Assembly: GCF_030272615.1 (NCBI RefSeq)
Contig: NC_081411.1
Span: 208,414,244-208,478,243 of the forward strand
Direction of reading: 5' to 3'
From: Cryptomeria japonica
Taxonomy: Eukaryota; Streptophyta; Pinopsida; Cupressales; Cupressaceae
Length of the DNA stretch: 64,000 nucleotides
The notes under the pieces were generated by a model. That model searched no databases, had not been told where the DNA came from, and saw only the letters and a program-made list of their open reading frames with translations. Made by a program: the position numbers and the translations under genes. Of this stretch, positions 10,436 through 23,894 are shown piece by piece (position 1 is the stretch's first letter; the number at the start of each line of letters is the position of its first letter).

Positions 10436-11341
10436 GCAAATCTTGCTATTTTTGAAATGAGACAACAATAGTTGAATTTAAGGATTATTTTTGGAAACTT
10501 TTATAAGGATTTTTTATGGACACTCTTGGTTTAGGGTTTTTTAAAGTGGAGATGTTAGAAGATGCATTTGGGACATCCCTTGTAACTAGAGATGGCCTTG
10601 TACTTGTCTTCGATACGGGAGAGGCATCTCAAGGGTGGGAGATGTGTCTCCCTCCTATCTTGTATTTATATATGCAACTTTGTTTATGGTGGGATAGATT
10701 GAATAGTAGCAATTTTATATGTATAAAAGATTTTGTGCAAGCTTTGACCAAATATGGATAGACATTGTGTTTGGTTAAAAGGCTTATTACTAGGTCAAAA
10801 AAATGTAAGTTGCTATTGGGTCTAGAAAACCATGTCCGTGATGGTGGTTCCATTTTCCCCTTAATGTGTGCTCTTTTTGCGTCATTTGGTTTAGAAGTAG
10901 CAACAAAAGGATGTTGAATCCATAAAACACTTCATGCTAATAGAGAGAGTATCCCCTTACCCACCCCCTCCACCTCTAAATGAATAAGCCAACAAGGCAC
11001 CTTAGAAAAAATGGTTGGCTAGTTGACAAAATGGCTGTCTTTTGTCCTAATTCCGATTTTGTCAAAGGTAATCCATACATACAGATATCTATGTTTTATG
11101 GAATCTAAGATGGGGGAACCAAGGGCCTAGATTTGGGGATAGTGTGGGGACAACAGTGAGTGGGGGTTTGGCATATGCCGTTGTTCATAGTTTTATCACT
11201 TTGTTTTCTGCAACACAAGTCCTTACTATTTTATAAACTTGGGAATGATTTGGAATGAGACTTAGATGCCTATATAAGTTGTTTGTGATTGCTTAGAGTG
11301 TGGGTGCAGCCCATAGACCGTTAAGGTTTCAGTTAGTAGCA
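10436..11341. other. No gene recognised
   Basis: Contains a stretch at about 10560-10660 with GGGACATCCC, GGAGAGGCATCTC and GGGAGATGTGTCTCCC. This resembles the style of stretches at 12590-12780 and 27880-28000, probably members of one dispersed repeat. No coding feature. Confidence 0.4.
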
Positions 11342-11346
11342 TGAGG

Positions 11347-12531
11347 TGTTAGGCCCAATATGGAAAGCTAATGTACTTAGAGGGGAGGGGTGAATCAGTA
11401 CTTCAAATCATTTTATCAACAATAACTTTACTGTTATGCATAAACCAAAAACTGCTGCAACATAACATAAAGCTAAAACAAATAGATAACAATCATACAT
11501 GATTCACTCCATAACACATATATTTTGGTTACGCAGAAACTCTTGGTTAGAGAGAAAAATTGCGGTGGGGATGGCACCCACAACTTCACTACTGCAATAA
11601 TAAAGGTTGCTCGGTTAGAGCTACATGTTCAGCTATTTCTGATAGCTTACCCTGTTAGGAGTATCAAGATCTGTTAGATCTACTTTGCTAAAGGATTTTA
11701 CAACACTTAAACTAAATGCTGCACCTGGTTAGAGGCTTTACAATTTATAGACTTTGTTAGAGTCTTTTACCCTGTTAAAGGTTTCTCTTACAACTTCAAA
11801 ATATTTCAATAAAATCTTTACAAATATCTACAACTTTACATCTGGAATGTTATAGAAGATTCTATGTGCTCAAAATAAGATTACCTTGCTTATAGCATAC
11901 CTCGGTAACCCATAGCATAACTTGGTAAACCCTTCTGTTTACTCTGTTCTTTGACTGTTCTTTGAAATCCTTCTCGGTGACCTCTGTGTCTTTGTAACAG
12001 TCATAACACTTAGTGCTTTCTTATGTATCACACATGTCTTGCTTCATACACCTCTGTATATCTCTGTCTATCACACATGTCTTGCTTCATACACCTCTGT
12101 ATAAATAGATCTCTTATGTCGGTGATCTGATTCATTGCTTCGATCTTACAAACATGATTTATCGAATGAATAACTATATAAAATATTTCATTGGTTAGAT
12201 GACCTCAAAATCATACACAATCTTTAAGTGCAATTTCCAATGTGATAACGGTTCTATGTTCCTCGATCTTGTAACATGTTTTCCCATGTGTGTCTAGATT
12301 CAATAACACGTTTCACTCGGTGTATATCAACTCGGTGTATCATTATTTCTACTCGGTAGACATGGAATGATACTCGGTAGACAGCTCGGTGCATACTGGG
12401 CTCTGTGACTACTTTCTTCTATAACCGACTGTTCTGTGCATACCGACTAAATGTTTCGGTAGTGGTAACCGACTAGAGTATATAGAATGACTTTGGATAT
12501 AAAACTAATGGCAACTTGATAAGTAGTAATA
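11347..12531 (-). mobile_element. Solo LTR of a copia-type element
   Basis: Reads as an LTR on the minus strand. Its U5 end lies at low coordinates and on the minus strand contains GATTCACCCCTCCCCTCTAAG and then TTGGGCCTAACA. The flanking 5-mers are both TGAGG (11342-11346 and 12532-12536), an exact TSD. One end follows the TG rule; the other reads TA instead of CA, a likely C-to-T change. No primer-binding site, gag or pol lies beside it, hence solo. U3/R is full of CTCGGT and CTCTGT motifs. Confidence 0.65.
12027..12112. repeat. Two-copy 43-bp direct repeat in the copia LTR
   Basis: The block starting ATCACACATGTCTTGCTTC and ending CCTCTGTATA occurs at 12027 and again at 12070 with almost no difference, so the duplication is recent relative to the age of the LTR. 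Confidence 0.8.
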
Positions 12532-12536
12532 TGAGG

Positions 12537-13703
12537 ATCTAGTTTTTTAATTTTAAAATGGAATTTTTGAATGAACTTCTGTAGGAGATGATTGGGCGTC
12601 AAGTGCTTGAGAGACGTGAGGAAGTCCCTTGATTGTCTTAGGGACATCTTGGCATCTCAAGGGTGTTTCCGAAATAGGGGGATGTCTCGAAAACATCTAG
12701 GGGTACTTGATGGTGGTCATGGGACAATTGAGGGATGTTCCGCCCAAGTCCTTGCACCTTCTAAACAGCCCTATCTTTGAAACAACTAGTTTTGGGGTAG
12801 GGATGCGTCCTTGTGGAGTAGTGATGTATGTATATTTTTGAGTGTGTCTAAATTTATGTGGGTGGTGAAGAAACGAATGCAACCATTGATCATTGATGGA
12901 TACTAATGTATCATGCATCTCGATCTTGAGGTCATGTAAAGACAATACATTTTATTCTATACCTAACTTGGAGAGTGACTTAAGCATACATGTAACTTGC
13001 TATTTCAATGACATCAGTGGGTATGATCACACTTTGTTCATATCCATTAGTGATCGCTAGATAAGATCATTTCTTAGTAGTCCATCTAAACTCATATAAT
13101 TGATCTCTTTTCCAACTACCTCCCTGCGTTTTCTTGTAAATATAGGCATGAGAATAGAGTAATCATATTGGAGTAAGTTTTTTTTTTGTGTGTGTGTTGT
13201 CATTAAGAGGCTTGTTTTTCTTTATAGTAATAGAAAGGTAGTTTTTTTTTTGTGTGTGTGTTGTCATTAAGAGGCTTGTTTTTCTTTATAGTAATAGAAA
13301 GGTACTTGTACCCCCTTACACAAATATCCTTGAGCTTGCTAGAAGTGTGTGTGAGAGATTGGAGTGTAGGATCCATTTTCCTTGATGTGGTGAAGAGATA
13401 TTGTTGTTTCCCATGTTTTTAACAATGTATGAGAGTCTTCATTCCTATCTCCACTTTTTGATTACTCAATCTCTTTAGCAAGTCATTTGGTGGTATTTTT
13501 TCGGTTGTTTCAAATGAGGAGTCATTCTTCTTCAGCAGGGGCTTTTATTCAGATGCTGAAAAAGTATGCATTTATCTTCCTTATTGAGCTTCATTTTCAG
13601 CAATTACACTCCTTATAGATCACTTTAGAGGCAACATAATGAATTTCACCATCAAAATTGCCAATGTTAGCTACAGCATGACTGCACCTTTTTTTAAGAA
13701 TGA
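12537..13703. other. No gene; contains a GGGATGT-type dispersed repeat and a 64-bp tandem duplication
   Basis: 12590-12780 is rich in CTTGAGAG, TTAGGGACAT, GGGGGATGTC and GGGATGTTCC motifs resembling 27880-28000. A tandem duplication is listed separately. No reading frame of interest. Confidence 0.4.
13176..13304. repeat. Exact 64-bp tandem duplication
   Basis: The block from the poly(T)-GTGTGTGTG stretch through CATTAAGAGGCTTG and GTAATAGAAAGGTA is present twice with a 64-bp offset (CATTAAG at 13201 and 13265) and I see no difference between copies. The poly(T)/GT tract suggests replication slippage. Confidence 0.85.
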
Positions 13704-13708
13704 CTGAT

Positions 13709-15712
13709 TGTAATGTCCCGTATTGGGATTGCCCTAAATTTGGCCCAAAATCACAAATTCAATTAAAAATTTAAAACAAGAAATGTAATATAGTTAGAGT
13801 TATAACTTTACCAACTAAAATGTTTTAAGCAAGATAAATCCTGGTTTAGGTCCTGCAATCATGTTAGACAACATTGCAAATATAATTCATAAGACCAATT
13901 ATTTCTACAAGGGTTAAGGATCAAACAACATAAAAGTGCATATATATTAATAATCATCTTAATCCATTTAGATAAATCATATAATATCTATAGTTCGTTT
14001 TTAGAATTCAACCATATAGGGTTTGAATGAGGGAAGCATGATAGGGTGCCCAAAGCATCCCTCACACTAAGCCCGAGGGCTGATACAATACCCCCTGGCC
14101 CACATGTGGTAGGACTCCATCCATCCAACATTGGGTGGTCTACCTAGTGGGGGAGCTCGTCACTGCCTCCCAGTTCATGTCATCTTATTCACCTGCCCAT
14201 GGTTGTGACTTCTCTGAATTCAATTCCAACAATCAAACATTGCAGAGGTTGGAGAGGAAACCACAACAGGGCACCTGGAATATTTCTCTTATCTAAGCCT
14301 GAGGGTGGGATACAATATCCCCCTTGGCCCACATGTGGCAGGCACGCCAGCTGTCTATCATGGAGTGGCGTACTTAGAAGGGAATTCGGTATCTGTTTTC
14401 CCTCCTTGTATTTCCTTACTCACCTCCACAATATTGCTTGTTGGAGAATAAGTAATTTAATGACTAAGGAATATAATTTCATCTTGTTGCCTATATAAAA
14501 CATATGAAGTTATGTATAAAATATATTATCACACTGCATACCAAAATACTTGTAGAATACAAGTTATTTGTAGATTTCTTTTATGAATGTTGACTTCTGT
14601 TCTTATTCGATGAGTGCAGATTAGATAATGATTTCTGATCTCTGTTTCCTGATTCGATGTAGTTGAAGGACCTGTTAAAGATTAAGGAGAGATTATTATT
14701 AATACCTGATCGCTGTAGCATATCGGTTTCCAATACTAGAGAAAATTGTGAGGTCTTATGAATAAGACAATTTTCTGATGATAGTGAATATATATTTCTG
14801 CTTTAAACTTCTTTTTCTGATACCCAAATATATATACTCAGACCATTTGATCAGAACCGACTTATGTTCCAGATCAGGATCTCTACATTTACCAATCGGC
14901 TTCTTCCCATTTGATCAGAACTGCCCTATATTCCCAATTTGATTTCAATTTTTGTATAAATATTATAGATGGCTGCATTTACTTAGCAATATACTCAGAA
15001 TCAGACTTGCTCAAATGATTTCCTTTTTTAAATATTTATTCTGATTTCTGTTCTTCTTTTATTTTCCTCATAGATCTCCTTGCCTCCATGAAGAGAGGCA
15101 TCCCTTTGTAAAGATGATGTTCTTCCAAGAAGACATAACTTTTCCTAAATAATTATTTCGTCCTCATCAATTTAGATTGCTGCCTTATACTCATTAATCG
15201 CTGCCTTCTTATATTTTCTCTGCTGTTTCTAATGATTTTCGTTATTTTTCTGAATGCTTCCTCTTTTCTTAATGAATGATACTCCTCCTTATATCTTGTT
15301 CTCTTGAATAGATATGTCTCTTCATAATACCCATTGATTATTCAACTTAGTCTTTGTTTAATTCTAATTCTGTATTACATTAATTATCCTTAGTGAGCGG
15401 TTTCCTTAATGGAATCTTTCCACTATGATGAGAATAATACATAGCTTGTATAATTTGGAATTGCTGCTACCTTTCAGTTATGTGCATAGGCATCTTAACA
15501 CATCTCCTTTATTCTTTTGTCTTTTAAGATAATTTATTTTCTAGCAATTTTGTCTTTTAGTGTCTTTTGTCTGCTAGTGTGGCCGAGCCTTTTGTCTTAT
15601 TTGGCAAAAACATTTAATCTTTTTTGTTTCCTTTAGGATTCTATGGGAGATGTATGAGAGGTGTTAGCTAAGGGGTGCTGATTAATTTCTTTCAAATTTC
15701 AGGGACATTACA
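13709..15712. mobile_element. Solo LTR, TGTAATGTCCC family, about 2.0 kb
   Basis: Ends are inverted matches: TGTAATGTCCCG at the left and AGGGACATTACA at the right. The flanking 5-mers CTGAT (13704-13708) and CTAAT (15713-15717) agree at four of five positions. These termini, also seen at 16600, 20690 and 35647, are of the kind found in plant gypsy-type LTRs. A TATAAATA motif near 14956 could be the promoter. No primer-binding site or coding sequence follows. The orientation is not certain. Confidence 0.75.
14045..14440. repeat. Diverged internal duplication within the LTR
   Basis: Two segments about 220-240 bp apart share AAGCCYGAGGG, GATACAATAYCCCC, TGGCCCACATGTGG and a following CATC...TGG...TAC-TAG pattern (about 14070-14180 and 14295-14400). 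An old tandem duplication inside the solo LTR. Confidence 0.6.
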
Positions 15713-15717
15713 CTAAT

Positions 15718-16594
15718 TAAAGGAGGATTGCTTTTGTTTCACTAAAATCCATCCTCATTTTCTCTAGTTTGCCAAAATGACTTGCCAATTTGAATGCTTC
15801 TTTATTTTGGTTTAAAGAATAAAGTATGATACAATTTATTTTACTAGATTCCTTACATCAAGAATGCTTGTGAGGTGATGCTATGAGGGTTTGAACCCAA
15901 GATTTCAATCTAAGGAGTGTCCTTTATGGATTAGTTAGTATGGTTGGATAGAATTAAGTCATATCATATCTTGTTAGTATATCTATCTATCTCTATATAT
16001 TCTAAGGTTATTTCTTGTTTTTAGTGAGGGCAAAAGACATATATATACATTGAACCTTTTTTGAAAATTTCAGTCAGTTTTCTAGAAGTACAAGTGGATT
16101 CAAGGGTAATCAAACTTCCTGAAAATTGCTATGTCATTTACAGGACCTCCATCTTGCTTGTCATGGTAGTAAGCCAAACAGTTTGCTGCCATAGTGTTAG
16201 TTTGTTGTCATGTTGTTGCATGGGGTCCATTGTGCCATTTTTATGTGCTCAGAATAATTTTTAGTTTTTATTTTCTTTATGCACTTGAGGACCACATTCA
16301 TCACCCACTTATGTTCCTCACATCATGAGATTTCTAACAGATTGACATGCACCTTGCCACATAGTTTTCACTAATTCCATGACCATATTGATTTGACTAA
16401 GTGAGTTGCACATTGTGTTTTATTTTCCCAACCTCTCACTTCATGCAATCCATTGGAAACTAGAAAAACATATCCTTCAAAATGGGGGGCCTAAATTCTC
16501 TGGTTACGTATGTTAGAGTTAGGCAGTCGATGGTAATGATCAAAATCTAGTGTTGGATTTGATCTACACTATTGGTTGGGGTCTTCTTGTTTGG
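15718..16594. other. No gene recognised
   Basis: Host or older element sequence between two solo LTRs. No motif, repeat or coding region that I can support. Confidence 0.4.
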
Positions 16595-16599
16595 TCAAG

Positions 16600-18135
16600 T
16601 GTAATGCCCCCTTTTAATAGCATATCCAATATCTTTGGAAGCTCCAACTTCCTTGGTGAGTGCCAACCTTTTTGTAATGGGTTCTTGATAATGACATTGT
16701 GTCCAGGAGATTAAGGTTAATTACGTTGGTTCTTTTTGGGAGCAGTTTTGACATTTTGGGTGTTTTGCACACTTCTTGGAGAAGTATTCTATTTTTGGAT
16801 ATCAAGTTGGATCTCCAATGAGCTTCTAAGCATGTTGGTGCATTCAGAATTCAGCATCAGGCTATTTTTGTATTTTCCACTACTTTGGTTAAATGTGTGG
16901 AAAAATACTTAAAATATGAAGAACTAATATTTAAGTTGTCGAAAAGTAAATTAGAAGACAACTTATATTAATGATTTAGAAGAGTGAATTTTAAGTGTCT
17001 AAAGTGCTAGAAAAATAAATAATTAAATAAAGTTCTAAGAATGATTATAAGGGGGAAATTGTAAGAGAAGAAATTCATCTAAATATTTTATGAAATTCTA
17101 TTTTCTCTGTGAGGTTGAACGTTGTTCATCTCTCATCTTAGACGAAACCCTAAGGTAAGACTGGTTTTGGTGGCAAAAGATTCCTCCCTAGCCAATACTG
17201 TATGATTCATTTAGGGCCATAGATTACCCTGGAAAAGTTATAGGTGTGGATTTAGGTAGGGTTGACATTGCTGAAGGTTCAAAAAAGCAGAAGATTGTTG
17301 GTAACAAAATATCTAGTTCAGAAAAACATGATATTTTTCGTAACAAAATATCTTTTCAGAAGATAGATTTACAGGTACAAATTTATACAAGTTTTGCAAG
17401 CAAATATAAATTTGCATGTGTCCTATGTGAGTGGAGAAAATAATAGAGATCCTAGTGCTGTGTGTGCAGAGGAAAAAGTGAATAAATAAATATGTATTTT
17501 ATATCAGAGCTTAAAATTTTCCTTAGTCATACACCTTAGAATTTTGAAAGAGGTTGTACACTTCTAAACCCTACATAAGGGAGTCAAAGTTTGGAAAAAG
17601 GGCTTAAAAGCCTAAAATACTACTAGCCACAGCCCGAGTGGAGCAATAAAGTCAACACAGCAAATAAAGGGAAGATGCATAATAAAGCTGTCATACAGTC
17701 TATGAGAGTATCGTACTACTATTTCAAGGGGCTGTACCAATACTTGTGGCTGCACAACATTTAAGGATAGTTTATCGTGAGAAAGGTTGTTTACTGGTTC
17801 ATGTGACATCTACTAGTTGACGTCAGTAACTTGGTCTTGAGCAATGGTGATTAATTAATGTTTCTATTGTTGTATGGAAATCATGAGTATATTATATTAT
17901 ATCATAAATTCTCAAGAGTTTGACCAAGAAATATCTGCAGTTAATATACTTTAATAATCTTTGTGAAAATGAAGATGTATTCAATAGTTGAGAATTGAAA
18001 AAATATATTCTGTTTAACTATTTTGATAATGTACCATAAATATGAATACATGAAAACAGTTTGACGAAATGCTTATGTAATAAAAATTGTGAAAATTGCA
18101 AGCTTGATAAAAAATTCCTGGAGAGGGTTATTATA
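16600..18135. mobile_element. Solo LTR, TGTAATGCCCCC family, about 1.5 kb
   Basis: Begins TGTAATGCCCCC and ends GAGGGTTATTATA, a decayed inverted match (expected GGGGGCATTACA). The flanking 5-mers are identical: TCAAG at 16595-16599 and 18136-18140. A TTTTCTCTGTGAGG and ACGAAACCCTAAGGTAAG stretch near 17100-17160 is typical of a leader region with a splice-donor-like site. No coding region. The exact TSD is the best evidence. Confidence 0.7.
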
Positions 18136-18140
18136 TCAAG

Positions 18141-19255
18141 GAAATTATGTAATTTTATTTCATTTGTAGAGAATGAGTATAGGTGAAGTTATTGCTATAA
18201 TGGATACCATATAGATTTAAACCACCTTTTTAAATTTTGGATTCCTTTAAAGGCACACTCACTACTCTACAGCGTGGTACTCTGGAATGCTATCAGTTTT
18301 TTTTGCAATTTTGTGCACCATTAGTGCGCCAAGTATATAAAGATCCACATGTATTTCATTTTACTTATCCAAATCATCATCATAGGGGTATAATCCTTCT
18401 GCCTTTCCTCTTTTAGCAATTTAATCTTTTGAGGGGAATGCTAGTGTACAAATCATACATTATGTAAATAGCTAATTATATGCAAGCTTTGCTTGGGTAA
18501 CTTTTCTAGTTAGGTGTAGAATTACTTGTGATACATTTGTATCCTCCTTATTTTGTCTTTACAAGATCACAATATCAAAGATCACGATTCATTCTTTTAT
18601 CTTGAGTGATCGATGATCACAATAGATTCTCAACAATCCATGTGAACCCACATGATTGGTCATGTTTCCAACTCCCTCTTCATGTTTTCTTATAGATAGT
18701 TAGAAGGGCAAGGACAAGGACAAAGACAAACATATTGGAAGAGTAGTCATTTTTATGCAACTCGTCATTTAGAGCCTTATTTATTATAATAAGATGGGTT
18801 TTTTAAAACCACACCTCTTTAAAATCTATATCTTCATCTTGAGAAGTGTGTGTGAGATTCAGAGTTTGGTGCATAGTGGAAAGGAAAACCTATATTTACT
18901 CAGTCAAAAGTTTATGTGAGATTGGAGAATTATATTTTCAAAACCTGACTGAGACTCAACGACTCAGCAAAACTAGATGACTAAAAAGCTAATTAGATTC
19001 CTTAATAAAACATAAATTTTGTGCAAAATATATTTGCAAAATGTATTAAAAGAGTTTGTAAAATGTTGGGGAAGTGTTTTTTGTTCTATTTGAATACAAA
19101 AAGCATACAATATTGCATCATCATGGAAATAGAACCACCATGATTAATTATGATACTTATTATGAATTTTCACCCCAACCATTGGATTTCCTCATTATAT
19201 ATCAATGTTGTGGTATTAGCTATCATTTCCAAGTTGCTACAATCTTCACTTCCTC
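18141..19255. other. No gene recognised
   Basis: Mostly AT-rich sequence with short frames only. Near 18590-18630 there are several GATCAC/GTGATC motifs (ATCGATGATCAC), which may be chance. Confidence 0.4.
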
Positions 19256-19259
19256 ATTC

Positions 19260-19911
19260 TAATGAAAAATTGAGTCAAGGGCCTACTCCTTGCAATTGAT
19301 TGCAACTCCACTTTACTACCAGGTCTCACAACACCACCCTAGAACTAGATGACAATGACACTTTTGCCTCATATTCAACATCATCTATGATAATGTCATC
19401 CAATCCAATCTCCCTAGTCTTAATGTGGCTATACTCCTCATAGCTCGCCTCTCAAAATCAACAATTTCCTCTTATATAAATAAGGGGTTGTCATCATCTT
19501 GTGGTGTCCAATCTGTAGGATCAATCTCATCCAAGACTGCAGGATTATAAGCTATTGTGTTCACCTTTTCTACGCAAAGGCAAATATTGTATTGCATAAA
19601 AAGTATGTCATTGAGGTTTCTTTGAGACAACTCATTACACTTCTTTGTGTGAATGACCTCAAACTTCAATTGCCCTCACATCTAAAGGTTCTACTAGGTT
19701 GAGATAAAACATAGAGGGCTATTGAATATTTGGATATTTCTACTCAATCTTCCCATTAAAAACTTACAAATAAGATATTCAAAAGTTTGTAGGCAAGCAA
19801 TAATTGTAAGATCTAACTAAAGACTCCATTGTTTTATTACTTTGTGTTTGGGTGCTTATCCCTTAGATAGCTAGTGTTAAAGAAAAAGCCTCCTTCTAGC
19901 TTGCATGTAAT
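19260..19911 (-). pseudogene. hAT transposase C-terminal dimerisation domain (hATC) remnant
   Basis: On the minus strand, 19669-19472 encodes IHTKKCNELSQRNLNDILF followed by MQYNICL, the hATC pattern (HTKKRNRL---LNDLV-VQYN), and ends with EIDPTDW and an acidic tail. Upstream toward 19900 the signal is decayed but keeps RDKHPNTK and LSQP at expected places. The remaining, more N-terminal part of this transposase is at 25929-26330, beyond a 6-kb insertion. Across that insertion the protein pattern is collinear, so the two fragments are one gene. Frameshifts and stops make it non-functional. Confidence 0.65.
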
Positions 19912-20689
19912 TTTGTTGTAAGATGCAACAATCTATGCAAATTTGAAATAACAACTTTTACATCTTTGAAGCAGAAAAGAAAGGAAAAAGCTTGCAATTT
20001 TTTTTATTACAACAATGATCTGAAACTTGAATTGATAAGAGATCTAAGCTATGAGCAAAATAGTAGATACGAATGTGAACTTAAACATTTCAATTTAAAT
20101 GAAAAGAGAGGTTTAGAAAATACATTTTTCCAAATGCCAATATTCTGACCTTTCATAACTTTATCAACAGACCAATGAGGAGGGAAAGTATTATCAAGGC
20201 GCTTTTTCGCCCAACCACGGACTTACTGGTCCCCCATGCCATATCTGATTGGATTGGCTTGACCCTTCGCAAGCAGGTAACAAAAAGTCTAACTCATGCC
20301 ATTTGGACTGGTGGATAATCCTACACAGATCTCTAGTCGGTCATATGCTATAGGTTACCCCTAACTAGTATGACCTTTGACTGGATTGTGTATCTGGATC
20401 AACAAACTGGTTGATGCTAATTCATGAATTTATTGTTCATAACCTTACTCGATCGAATTTAAATTCCCAAAGGTGTTCAAGTCATCAAGTCTGTCTCTAT
20501 GCTAACTGCATTCTGACTCAATGAGGCTCATTGGCTGTCAAATATGTTTGGACCCAGGCTTCCCCTGCTGGTCAACAAACTTGAGGTGACTTATACTCTT
20601 AGGGTGTAACCTATCTTTTGACAAAACCCTAGATTAATTTTATACGGAGTTCATACTTGTGCCCTTGAGCTAGCAACCTGCTCTCTCAC

Positions 20690-22223
20690 TGTAATGTCCC
20701 CGTTTTGGCCTGGAATTGTGTGTTTGATTTTTGGAGAAATAAGGGAAATTTATTTAATTTAATATTATATAAGTTGTCTGATTATATTTGTTTAAAAACA
20801 TACGTGAGGTGACTTTATATTTTATTAAATTAATAAAGTGACTAAGTACAAAATAAAAAAATAATTAATAAGTCACTTAAGAAGTAATATTAAAATATTA
20901 TTTTAATAAGTCACTTAAGAAGTAATATTAAAATATTATTTTATTAAAAGAAGAAGCTTCTAGAAGTTGACCGATCCATGTGAGGAAAAGGATAAATGGG
21001 GGGATGTGGCTCATTGTTTGGCATTGGTTGTTTGATATCTCTTCTTCGTGACTAACTTGTGGAGCCGAAGGTTCTGTGGTTGATCAATTTGTCTTTGGGA
21101 ATGATACTTCCCATAGATAGCATAACTGAGGTGGTGAAAGATCCACTGAAGGGTTGCAGGTTGGGAAGGACAAATCAGTCCTTTCATCTGAGCTTTATTG
21201 GTGGCCAAAGGCCAATTTCACTTGGGTTCATATTGGAGACATTTTTGGCATTTGTGGCTACAACGAATTTGCTACATTGAATGCTGATTGGGATCACTGT
21301 TTTCTGAGTGCCTATCTCAGCAATTTCCAGATTTTATATCAGATTGGAGGAGAGCCACGATTTAGTTCATTTTGGCTCCATCTTGCATCGGCACAGTAAG
21401 AAGGGTTTGACGATTTCCTTAGAAGCAATTTAGAGGTGATTTTGAAGGAGAAATCAGTCTTATATCAGGTCTGAGACAGAGTTCGAACAGTCCTACCCAC
21501 ACCACGATTTGCTCATAACTCCTTGTTTATGCATCGATTCCATCCCCTAATTGGAGCGCCCACCTTGTAGTAGGTCAACGAAGATGTTTGATGCTTGAAA
21601 GGAGCTGTAATTGCTGATATTAATTTATTATTATCACTTGCATCGGAACAGGGGCGATTTTGAAGAAAGGCTCGATTTGGCAAGGGAAGAGCTCAAAGTG
21701 GAGTGATATTGCTTGCTTCTTCATTCACATACCCAGGCGCTGTATTCCAGGTTCTCTTGGCATTGTTTTCATTAAGTTTTCAGTTATGTATGCATGGGTT
21801 ATTGGCTGCCATTAGTACTCAGAAATTCTGAGTCATACTTCATTTGTATAAGCCAAGAGTTTTGGCCATCTCTCTAGTATTTTTTAATCAGGACTGCATT
21901 GAATTAATAAGTCAGCTGTGAGCTTTATATTGCTGTCATAAAGTTTGTTTCATATCTGAGGTTGCATGCCAAATGTTTGACAAAATGTCAACTAGATGAT
22001 TATGATGTTGTATGCTTAATTAGTTGATAAATCATCTCTAGATTCATTGTATTGCATTCCCATATTCCTACTAGCAAAACTGCATAACACGCAGAATTAT
22101 ACAGCTGTCCAAAACCACATAACCACAGGTTATACAGTCTGAAAACTAGAACAGCAGGTTGTCAGTCAATTGTTTGTTAATATTCCCTACATTTTCAGTC
22201 ATATAACAGCAGGGGATATTACA
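20690..22223. mobile_element. Solo LTR, TGTAATGTCCCC family, about 1.5 kb
   Basis: Begins TGTAATGTCCCCG and ends GCAGGGGATATTACA. The flanking 5-mers CTCAC (20685-20689) and CTCAT (22224-22228) match at four of five. Its right terminal 150 bp is similar in inverted orientation to the first 150 bp of the solo LTR at 35647 (shared CCCCTGCTGTT, GACTGAAA, GGAATATTAACAAACAATTG), so the two belong to one family inserted in opposite orientations. No coding capacity. Confidence 0.7.
20868..20943. repeat. 38-bp tandem duplication in the solo LTR
   Basis: AAGTCACTTAAGAAGTAATA and the following ATTAAAATATTATTTTA occur twice in direct succession (offset 38) without visible differences. Confidence 0.85.
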
Positions 22224-23675
22224 CTCATGAGTACGAGGATGAATCCAAGCTTAATGTATCTGTAGAATTCATTATCCCTCTATTAATGTGCCAATTCCCT
22301 GTACAAATTTACCAGTCTTTAAATTACAGCAGTTAAATAGTTCACATTTCACACAGTTTCAATACTGTTTACTCATGAAAAGTGGCCCATACTTGACCTT
22401 TATCAGCTGATATTAGCCACTGAGTTGCATATGGTTTTTAACCCTTCATGGCTGTAACTTGAACTTTCTAGGACATGAGTTCTTTCCTAAGAACTTAATT
22501 AGCGGATGCCCACTTGTCTATCACTTGGATTTCAATCACAAAGTACATATTTTGAGTTTGAACATAATCTCTCCACTGAGTATCATAGCTTACTCGAAAT
22601 TAAGATTCAGCCTTACTGTTTTTAAAGTATTCTTGTTCCCCTCTGGATTCATTATTTCATGGTTTAATTCTGAAATTTTTTTTACCTTAGTGTGAAAAAG
22701 GTAAGGTAGGCAACAGGGTATCTAACCCTCATGTTTATACTAATTCTCTACATTCAGCATTAATTATGAATTAGAGCTGTCAGTGTTCCATTCCGAAAAG
22801 CTTAATATTAATCATTTGTATTTTTTTGTAAAAGGAACAACTCTGAGCTCCCTATTGTCTATCTGACCCTTTTCATACCAAGGATTAATTCAGCATTATC
22901 CATAAGTGAGGGTTGCTTACTAGTTAACTATGGCTCGGTGAGCTTCAGAACTGATATAAATTTTCAATAATCATCTATCAGCAGAATAAATTTTAGAGAT
23001 GTTACCAATGATAAGTCTCTCTCTTGGCCCTTATGTGGATTTGACTTACAAGTCTCAGTCACATTCCACGAACTTCATTTATCTTCTGAGTTTGGCTTCT
23101 ACTATTGCATCTACCAAAATATTTCCTAGGTTACAATAAGTAATATGAATGAACCCTAGCCAATAGGGTGGATACATGTTAAGCTAGTTTTGTTGTGCAA
23201 GATCTCATGCTTAGCTGGTAATTACGGTAAATAACCTTTTTAGCTATTCAAGCTCAGGAAGCTACAGTTTATCAAGAGTTGAATTTGAGTCAACACCCTA
23301 GCTACGAAAAATAAGACAGGCTAGAGAGTTGCCAGCTCTCATGTATACCTTAGGTTTTAATTTGTATCTCATGCATGGCATGAGTCTGCTGTCACTGCAT
23401 TATCTGAGTACTTTTTATTAATAATTGATAAGCTATCTGTATGAAGAAGCGTTATGAGTTCCCTTGCCTATCAAATCTTTTCGCACTATAAGGTATTGTT
23501 TACTCAATGTCTAAGTGCACCTATAGTATTTATTATGCCAAACTACATTAATGAGCACTGAAATTCTACTTTTGCCTGTCGCTTCTTACCAAACTATATA
23601 TAAGTTAACCATCTTGACTGATGGGTTAATCTCAAGTCATTTGAGCAGCTTCCACAGCTGAAAGAGAGAACCCAT

Positions 23676-23698
23676 CTCATATATATATATATATATAT
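23676..23698. repeat. (AT)n microsatellite
   Basis: About eleven consecutive AT units followed by GAGC. A simple dinucleotide repeat within the 6-kb insertion. Confidence 0.85.
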
Positions 23699-23894
23699 GA
23701 GCTAAAAAGTGCATTCTCTACAGCTCATTCAATTTGCTTTTTGGATAAACTTAAATACAAATGCACCTCAAAGATTATAAGTGTTTAGTTGAAAACCCAA
23801 CTGGGGTTTCATAATACAAGACTACAATGTCCAATTTAACAATTTAGGCAAATATTTTTCCCATTTTCAAATTAAGATTAAAATTCTACCATGC